Shown here piece by piece: positions 56,393-64,000 of a DNA stretch of 64,000 bases. The notes below the pieces were generated by a model. That model worked only from the letters and a program-made list of their open reading frames with translations, was not told the origin of the DNA and did not search any database. Made by a program: the position numbers and the translations under genes. The DNA is from Siphonodentalium dalli (taxonomy: Eukaryota; Mollusca; Scaphopoda; Gadilida; Siphonodentaliidae): contig CP136068.1 in the NCBI GenBank assembly GCA_032622095.1, positions 138,455,989 through 138,519,988 on the forward strand, read 5' to 3'. Within the stretch, counting starts at the first letter, position 1; every line of letters begins with the position of its first letter.

Positions 56393-59300
56393 GAATATCT
56401 GTCTGTCTGTATTCTATAGAAATTCACGGGGGACCATCTAGATGGCATCAAATGGGTCTAACAGGGGTAACTTTTTACGAGAAAGATAATGGTACGGGTT
56501 AAAATAAAATTAAGTGGCGCCGTTATTGTCAGGGGCAGAAAAGGGGAGGGTAGCATTTTTTTGTCGCCGATTGCCACCAAACTGATATATAATCACCCCC
56601 GTGATATGAGGAATCTAATGCTGTGGTTTAAATATGTCAAAAGTGGCACTGTTCGAGTCAGGGTTGCACAGAAGGGGAGAGGGGCACCACAATTGTTAAC
56701 AATAATTTTAGCGCCGATTTCCACCAAATTGATACACATTCTTATCCATGATAAGATAAGAATTTGTTTAGTAGCTGATTGCCACCACACTTATAAATAG
56801 TTTGATACACAATATTTTTAGCGCCGATTTCCACTAAATTGATACACATTCTCAGCCATGATACGAGGAATCTTATCGTGTGATTTAAGACGATATCAGG
56901 AGTCTAATTGTGTGGTTTAAAGATGTCAACAGTGGGTCATTCGAGTCAGGGGTGCATAGAGGTTGAGAGGGACACCAAAAATTGATATACAATGATCAGC
57001 TTAGAATAAAATTAATCATAGACAAATCCAATACTAGGACTCTAATATTTTCAATCTGACCATTTTCATGTCTCACCTCTAGTTATCTGATAATTCTGCA
57101 TTAAAATATTTTATATCCAACCATTATCAATCATATTTAATATCCATGTCTATACACCGCTCACTTGTATAGATGTTCAGGTATATTGATTTGTCTCTAA
57201 TCTCAATGATACCATGACTTTTTAGTATGCAGCTAACACAACATAATATGTTATGTCTCACGTTCCAATGTAATACGATAGAGTTATTATGATGTCCATG
57301 TACTTAATTTCATAACTATTATATCGTTAACAGCTATGGTGAGTCTGTCTGACTAGATTGGGATTAATAAGCTCTATCACTCTATAACACATATCTGTGT
57401 TGGAGTGACCAAATAGGTTGCAATCGAATGCCATATCCATGTTCCAAAAAATATTAAAGTGACACAGGAAACGTCGGATGACTATGATAGTTTCGAAATA
57501 CTTTCATTAATGTGTAAAGTGGACACTAGTTCGGGTCTGACAAGTTTTAGGATAGCTGTCGTGTATAGACCTGAGAAATATGGTTTCCTGTCGGATTTTT
57601 AAACTCTGTTTTCTCACTATGTTAGTCAAACAATGCCGTTCGTTATTGTTGGTGATATGAATATTTGGATTGATGATAATTCTGATGACAATGGCAGGTC
57701 ATATTCAGCGGCGATGAAAGCTGTTGGTTTGAAACAGTATGTTTCTGGGTGTACACGCTGCTCAAAAGTGTTTCCTCACATCGGACACACATTAGACCAC
57801 ATCATTTCTGAAGAAAATAATTTTGTGACTGATGTTCAGGTTCTTGATCGATCGTTTTTCCCTTCGGACCATCATGGTGTGACATGTAGTTTAGCTGTGA
57901 ATCGTTCAACCAATATCCATTCGCGTGTGATTCGCAGGCGATCTTTCAAATCATTGGATGTTATTGACCTATGCATCAAAATTGGATCTCGCATTCACAC
58001 GGTCACCAGCGTTTCGGACTATAATTTGGTGATAACCAGCTGTTTAGATGAACTTATTTCGGTTGCGGTCCATTCGTACTGGGAGAAAACATAATCCTTG
58101 GTTCTCCGATGATATAAATAATGCCAAAAAACTTAGACGTAGGTTGACTATTAAATATTCCAGACATAAGACTGACGATAACAAACATGCTCTTGTTAAA
58201 CAATCTAAAACTGTGGTGAAAATGGTGAAAACAGCTAAAGATGATTATTATGAACAAAAACTTCTCAATGCATCGCATGGGCAAATTTTTTAATGTGTCA
58301 AGAGTCTCATGAACAAAATGTCACGAAGCTTCCCACCCATAACTCTGACAAAGAACTGGCAGAGAAATTTGCTAGTTTTCTCTGATAAAATTGTGACTAT
58401 AAGACAACATTTTCAAGATGATGATTTGGTTGATGTTGACCGAGCAATGAACGTACACCATCTCAAGTTGTTTGATGCTGTTTCGGAAACTGAAATAAAG
58501 CGACTCATTAGTAGCATGAAAAGTAAATCGTGTTCTTTGGATCCCATTCCCACTACATACTTGAAACATGAAACAATATCAGAATATGTGGTTCCAGTAC
58601 TGACTAGGATCGTGAATAATTCTCTGTGTGATGGTGTTGTTCCTGAGGAGATGAAAACAGTTGTTGTTACACCTATCACAAAAAAAGGCTACGCTTGACA
58701 TTGAAGAATATAAAAATTATAGACCAGTATCTAATTTGCCATTTATTGCAAAAGTGTTAGAAAAAGTCAGCAGTGAAATAAAATAAACATGGACTCTTCA
58801 ATAAATTCCAGTCAGCGTACCGATCGAAACACTCATGTGAGACTGCATTGATAAAGGTGAAGAATGACATGATGATTTATCTCTGAATAAGGGTAACATC
58901 GTGCTGCTCTTTATGCTTGATCTCAGTGCAGCATTCGACACCTGCGACCACAACATATTACTGGCGCGTCTACACAATATACTGGCTTGCGAGAACGTGC
59001 TCTTGGGTGGTTCAGATCATACCTGAGCAACAGATCTCAGAAGGTGTTGATAGGAGATTCTTGTTCTGTTGGGACTAAGCTTGACGTTGGGGTGCCACAT
59101 GGATAAATATTGGGTCCTCTACTTATTCTAATTTACACCATACCACTGGAAGATATTTTAAACGGACACTCTGTGCGATACCATATGTACGCTGACGACA
59201 CTCAAATTTATATAGATTTTCCTCGAAATGACTCAGCCGGTTATAAAACAGCGAGGTCGAAATTGGAGAACTGTTTCACGGATGTCAAAGAATGGATGCA

Positions 59301-60530
59301 ATGCAATAAGTTGAAACTAAACGATAATAAATCTGAATACATTGTTATTGGTTCCAAATATTCTCTCAGTCTACTTCACGACAATGGGTGCAGTGATTCG
59401 GATGGATCTTTCAAAATTCTGCTTGCGAATAGTCATGTAACATCGTGTTCCTCCTTACGTAACCTAGGAGCGTACTTTGATAGTACTATGGACATAGATG
59501 CTATGGTCTCGAATGTTTTACGCTCGAGCTACATGAAGTTGAGAGCCTTGAGGCGAGTGAAATGTCATCTAAGCCAAAGTGCGAAGAAACATGCCGTTCT
59601 ATCTCGGGTCGTTTCTAAAGTTGACACTTTTAATCCATTATTAACACACCTTACAACGGGAAGTGTCCGGAGGATTGATCTTTTATTGAAAAGTAGCGCT
59701 CGTCCCGTTTCTAATGTACCAAGATACAGCAGAATAACACATGTCATGAAAGAACTACACATGTTGAAGTTTGAGTACCGTGACAAATACAGATGTGCCC
59801 TAATTGTTTTCGAGTCTCTGCACGGAGATACACCATCTTACATTTCTGAAATGTTTACCAAACACAGCTCAGTTACTCGAAATGGCCGAAGTGGAGTTCA
59901 ATTGTCTCATATACCAGATAAACTAAATGTGAACTATGGAAAGTGCTCATTCCAAAATGTCTCAGTTTCTATTTGGAACAGCCTACCCGTTGATATGAGG
60001 AAGATTGACTCAGTATCATCTTTTAAAACAGCTCTTAAAACTCACTTGTTCATAATGTGTTATTCGTTATAAGTGCACCATCTGTTATTTTAACTTTTTT
60101 TTAGGATTATCCGTTATAGTTGGAAATTAATATTTAACTTAATATTTTAATCAGGTCTTTTAATATACTGGATATTTTATTGTTTATTGTAGGTCCAATT
60201 TCAGTCATCTTTCCGAGTTATCTGCCATATATATCGGTGAAGCTTGTATTGCTTTTTTATGTGTAAATATGCGCGATGTTATCTTGTTTGTGTATATTTG
60301 TGTATGTAATTGCGCATTGAAACTAATTGCTGTAGAATGCGTTTCTTAAATGAATATATAATAATAATAATAATAATAGAAATAATAATGTTCATATTGT
60401 GTTTATGTGAGCAAGGTGCCCAATAAGTCTGATTCCATAATGAGTCTAGGTGTGTGGTTTAAAGATGTCAAAAGTGGGCCGCTTGAGTCCGAAATGGGGA
60501 TGGGAGGGTCGCCAAAAATGATAAAAATAT
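56393..60530 (-). mobile_element. Modular GACA-tail element Z, split by a LINE
   Basis: The 3' part (56393 to about 57000) has the short GACA tail inverse (GCGAATATCTGTCTGTCTG), TACGAGAAAGATAATGG and modules with GTCGCCGATTGCCACCAAAC. The other part (about 60400-60530: GTGTGGTTTAAAGATGTCAA, CTTGAGTCCGAAATGGGGAT) matches the 35010-35040 region of Y. The LINE lies between them. The 5' end is missing. Confidence 0.68.
57000..60395 (+). mobile_element. CR1/L2-like LINE, coding region degraded
   Basis: The endonuclease part has VVYRPEK..FL near 57565, FVIVGDMNIWIDD near 57636, TLDHII and PSDHHGVTCSL near 57870. The RT part has EEYKNYRPVSNLPFI near 58705, LDLSAAFDTCDHNILL near 58918 and YHMYADDTQIYIDF near 59183. 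The C-terminal region ends near 60072, with SVSIWNSLPVDMRKI near 59968. Stops and frameshifts break it near 57600, 58094, 58293, 58698 and 58785. One stop (near 59104) lies in the GVPxGS RT motif. A (TAA)n tail ends at about 60390. It is dead. The 5' boundary is approximate. Confidence 0.85.
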
Positions 60531-60736
60531 GTTTTATATAGCGCAGATTTTCGGTATAGGTCCTTCATGTAAGAATACACGAAATCATATATCTACTCAC
60601 TCCAGGACACACAGACACCGCCATGCGCTAGTGTATATACTCTTTCGTACTACGCCCAGTGCATACCGACACCGCCACATGCCCGTATATATAGACTGTA
60701 TATGGAGTGGATTAAGTCCAATTTTCAAGCCAATTG

Positions 60737-61556
60737 TTCAGTTTATGACTAAAGTATGAAACTTTGAACATATGTACATTTTTACATACTAATTTATATT
60801 AGAAATGGAAGCACGCTGAAATTTCCCTTTAACCCCTCTTTTAAGGGGTTTTCCAAATTTAAAGAGCGTTTCGTGATTATATAATTTATTAAATGTCGCA
60901 ATTAACCTTACTAGTACTGGCCCCGCAATAGACCCCCCCGTAGGATTTTCACGTTGAGAACTGACTATACATCCAATTCAATACGTAGACATCACAGAAA
61001 TTTAAACTGAATCCCTTCCAGTTCACAGCAGGGGAATTGGAGATAATTCGTTATCCTACTATACATGTGATGGAAAGGGAAGGCCGCTTAGAATTATTAA
61101 ACACAATTATGTATAATGGCACAGAAAAATTGTTCAGTTTATGACTAAAGTATGAAACTTTGAACATATGTACATTTTTACATACTAATTTATATTAGAA
61201 ATGGAAGCACGCTGAAATTTCCCTTTAACCCCTCTTTTAAGGGGTTTTCCAAATTTAAAGAGCGTTTCGTGATTATATAATTTATTAAATGTCGCAATTA
61301 ACCTTACTAGTACTGGCCCCGCAATAGACCCCCCGTAGGATTTTCACGTTGAGAACTGACTATACATCCAATTCAATACATAGGCTATATGCTTTCCAAA
61401 AAAATTGGGTAGACATCACAGAAATTTCAACTGAATCCCTTCCAGTTCACAGCAGGGGAATTGGAGATAATTCGTTATCCTACTATACATGTGATGGAAA
61501 GGGAAGGCCGCTTAGAATTATTAAACACAATTATGTATAATGGCACAGAAAAATTG
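60737..61556. repeat. Recent 396-bp tandem duplication
   Basis: 60737-61132 repeats as 61133-61556 with very few changes. The second copy has 28 extra bases near 61380-61408 (ATAGGCTATATGCTTTCC..). The breakpoint carries ATTGTTCAG or AAAATTG microhomology. Each unit contains the dyad CCCCTCTTTTAAGGGGTT. Non-coding. Confidence 0.9.
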
Positions 61557-62000
61557 GGGACAGTTTGTCGGTATCGGCCGCATTCTGCTTCATACCAGCA
61601 GTGTTGGCACCGGCATGACAGCAGTTTATCGGCACAGGTCGGTACAGGCAACCCAGTACCAACATGATGGCAAATATTTCGTGCAGGCAGTCGGCATCGG
61701 CCATAACTAGGCAAGAAGCCGGCAATCCGACAAAAAATCCACATCGTGTTATTGTCGAGTAAATCACTACAATACAGAGTTATGTGACATATTCTGACAT
61801 TATATCATGCAACTGCCTTGAAGAGTTTATAGTTATTCATCTCATAGTATGTAATAATGTGACGGCAGCTTATACCGGCCGGTACCGGCGCCGTGTTGGC
61901 ATACTTACCAGCAGTCGGTCGGTACCGACCGGTACAGGCAATCCAGTTCCAACATGATGGCAAATCTTTCGTGCAGGAAATCGCTACCGGACACATGTAG
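61557..62000. repeat. Direct repeat rich in CGGTAC/CGGCC
   Basis: Two ~95-bp copies, at about 61636-61725 and 61919-61990. They share CGGTACAGGCAACCCAGTACC-like sequence and ACATGATGGCAAAT.TTTCGTGCAGG, with clusters of GGTACCGGCC words. No coding evidence despite ORFs on both strands. Confidence 0.65.
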
Positions 62001-63671
62001 GCATGTTATTCAGTGTTACTCACCATGATGTAACGATATTTGACATATTTTAACACAATATCTTTCAAAAGTCTTGAATATATAGTTGGCATTTAAACGG
62101 ACATGGTTCATTCGAGCTTCCAAATTGTGTCTACGGAAGGAGGTATAACATAGGTTGACACGAAATATTGATATACCGGTTTCATATGCTCTGGAAAATA
62201 CTTGCCATGCTCCAGCTGTTTTCAATTTTTCATACATAAGTGAAACAAACGCTCTTTATTTATACAATATCTGGAATAGACTAACACGGAACGTTCTGTT
62301 TTCTGTTCCATGCCTTGCACATGGATGTTGGGGTTGTTTTGAGACTCAAACACTGGGTTCAACGTTGTATTTTTATGACTTCAAAGCATCTTTCTAGAAC
62401 ATAAAATTCCCGTAGAAAGGTAGTTCAAGTATTTATCGACCTATGTTGATACCCGTAAAAATTCAAAAGCGAGAATTATGTGTATATTGGTGCGCAAACC
62501 CCCATAGTAATTCTGTACCGGCCGATATTCCGTGAAGTTTGCCAGCTGCCAGTCGGTATCTGTCTTCAAAATGATATATCATTTACTGTGATACAAAAAG
62601 GTAAAGTGATGATACGATCGTTTAATATATTGTTTACATTCATTTTCTGATAGCGCGACAAATTGAAATTCTCTCGACAACAAGGTTCTGTTTACTCATA
62701 AATCTTGTTGCTTTGACATTCGACGGAACTCTGATATATGCATGGTTTATATCATCATGCTTGGGAGAGGCTTCCCTCATATGACCATATACGCAAAGCG
62801 TCCAATTTACCTAATCCCAGGACATACAAACAAGATAACCCCGGCCCACGATTCTGGGCATAAAATATTTATTGAAGAGTAATGGGACGGGACTCGGTCC
62901 AAAACAGATGTTGTGGACTGAGAAGACTTGGACTATTATTCTATATGTATGGTATACTTTTATAACTTAGTGAGAAAATCCATTTAGTATAGAAAGGGTT
63001 AACATACCACTTAAAATTGTATATTTGCTATGTGGCTGATTTAATGAGCATCAAACAATAAAGCACAATTTAAAAAGATGGGTTTTTAGTGCTTTTCTAA
63101 AATCATTCAAATCCCTCAGTTCTCGAATATGACATTCACTACATGCTGCTATTGAAGTAGTGTAGTGTTCCATGCAACCAACAAAAACATTGCCTCACCT
63201 GAACAGCAACAACCCAGATAAACATTCCCCACCTCTCGCAGAAATAATTATCAGGTAACCAGATGTTTATCTTGCAACCTTAACAATAAGGATGAAATGA
63301 GTCCCATAATGACTTGTTAGCATATGAAGTTGGGCAATCATTGATATACAGGGTATAATATATCACCTATGTTATTCATCAGGCCCAAGGTAATGTCAAT
63401 TTGTCATAGTAACAGCCGATTATTTTGTTTTTATATATTTTATTTAATTACTGATGGTCCCCCACACCTGTACTAATTGGAACTGATAGTAATACTCCAT
63501 AGTAAACAACTGAAAAACACGTCGCAAAACAATATGATAATACTTTTTGACGACCCGATGTGCCATCTGCACTCGTAATGATCACAACATAGCATCGGAA
63601 CGTCATAAAGCCATCATCTTATCAACAACACTTTATAGATATTTTTCTCTTCCTGCGCTATGATTCCAAAA
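62001..63671. other. No gene recognised
   Basis: Decayed repeats (62090-62220 and about 62390-62450 have relatives near 52530 and 47340) and the right end of a TTAA MITE near 63001 (AGTATAGAAAGGGTTAA). No host exon recognised. Confidence 0.45.
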
Positions 63672-63947
63672 CTACAAACAGATTTTGGTCGAGTTTTTTT
63701 TTTCATACATAAAAAATCGACTTATGGTTTGATGGTGGACGGATGGCCCCAAAGCTATATAACATAGCCGTTTATTGATGGATTCTGACCATTTTTGGTC
63801 TGTGAGTTTGTTGTCACGTTTGACAGCTGTACACTGAAAATCAGGCCCGACTTTGTAGCCTACGTTATGCCACTCGTTTCTATTTATAGCAATGCTATGT
63901 CCGTTAGTGCGATTATAGTTGAACAAATGTAAACCTATATATTTCAT
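63672..63947 (-). CDS. Unrecognised 91-codon ORF
   Basis: A - strand ORF beginning MKYIGLHLFNYNRTNGHSIA and containing NRNEWHNVGYKVGPDFQCTA. An in-frame TGA lies directly before the ATG. Composition is balanced rather than low-complexity, so it might be an exon or transposon fragment. I do not recognise the family and see no supporting promoter, splice site or neighbour. It may well be a chance ORF. Confidence 0.2.
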   Translation of the reverse strand: MKYIGLHLFNYNRTNGHSIAINRNEWHNVGYKVGPDFQCTAVKRDNKLTDQKWSESINKRLCYIALGPSVHHQTISRFFMYEKKNSTKICL

Positions 63948-64000
63948 TCATATTAGGTATATCGATCTTTCACGACAATATTTTGATCGAGTTCGAAAAG

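Noticed and set aside
1-64000. CRISPR arrays, operons or bacterial signals
   Set aside because: Introns, LINEs and MITEs show a eukaryotic nuclear sequence; the tandem repeats lack the repeat-spacer pattern of CRISPR.

Overview
The window is a piece of an animal nuclear genome. It is AT-rich, its genes are split by long introns with GT..AG junctions, and most of the sequence is transposon-derived. CR1/L2-type LINE relics, many TTAA-flanked MITEs, foldback elements and long microsatellites suggest a marine invertebrate, but the phylum cannot be fixed from this sequence.

The clearest host genes are two related genes for proteins with cyclic-nucleotide-binding domains (CNBD2/CRIS-like). They lie tail to tail. 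Gene 1 (+ strand) has exons at 4628-4755, 5651-5832, 7049-7159, 11730-13269 and 17586-17816 (stop). Gene 2 (- strand) has exons at 45391-45518, 38916-39097, 36922-37056, 25206-25789 and 22920-23134 (stop). Corresponding exons have the same intron phases, and two pairs have identical lengths (128 and 182 bp). Neither 5' end could be found. Gene 2 keeps a phosphate-binding-cassette-like motif with its arginine, while gene 1 has lost it. Gene 2 also has one intron that gene 1 lacks, and relics of partial exon duplication lie in its introns. A third host gene is suggested by a TATA-driven signal-peptide exon at 51759-51833.

The introns and intergenic DNA are layered with mobile elements. There are several TTAA-delimited (piggyBac-like) MITE families, most carrying a shared 69-nt near-perfect hairpin found in about 18 intact or damaged copies. 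There is a hAT-like family with 8-bp target duplications, several foldback elements, and modular elements that end in GACA repeats. Two of the modular elements are nested in opposite orientation and form a ~6-kb imperfect palindrome inside the largest intron of gene 2. LINE relics lie at 7215-8075 (split by a MITE), 27991-29282 (inserted in a MITE, 9-bp target duplication) and about 57000-60390 (inserted in a modular element).

The right third (46-64 kb) holds mainly repeats: microsatellites whose long ORFs are artefacts, a ~130-bp satellite, a recent 396-bp tandem duplication, and long stretches where nothing is recognised.
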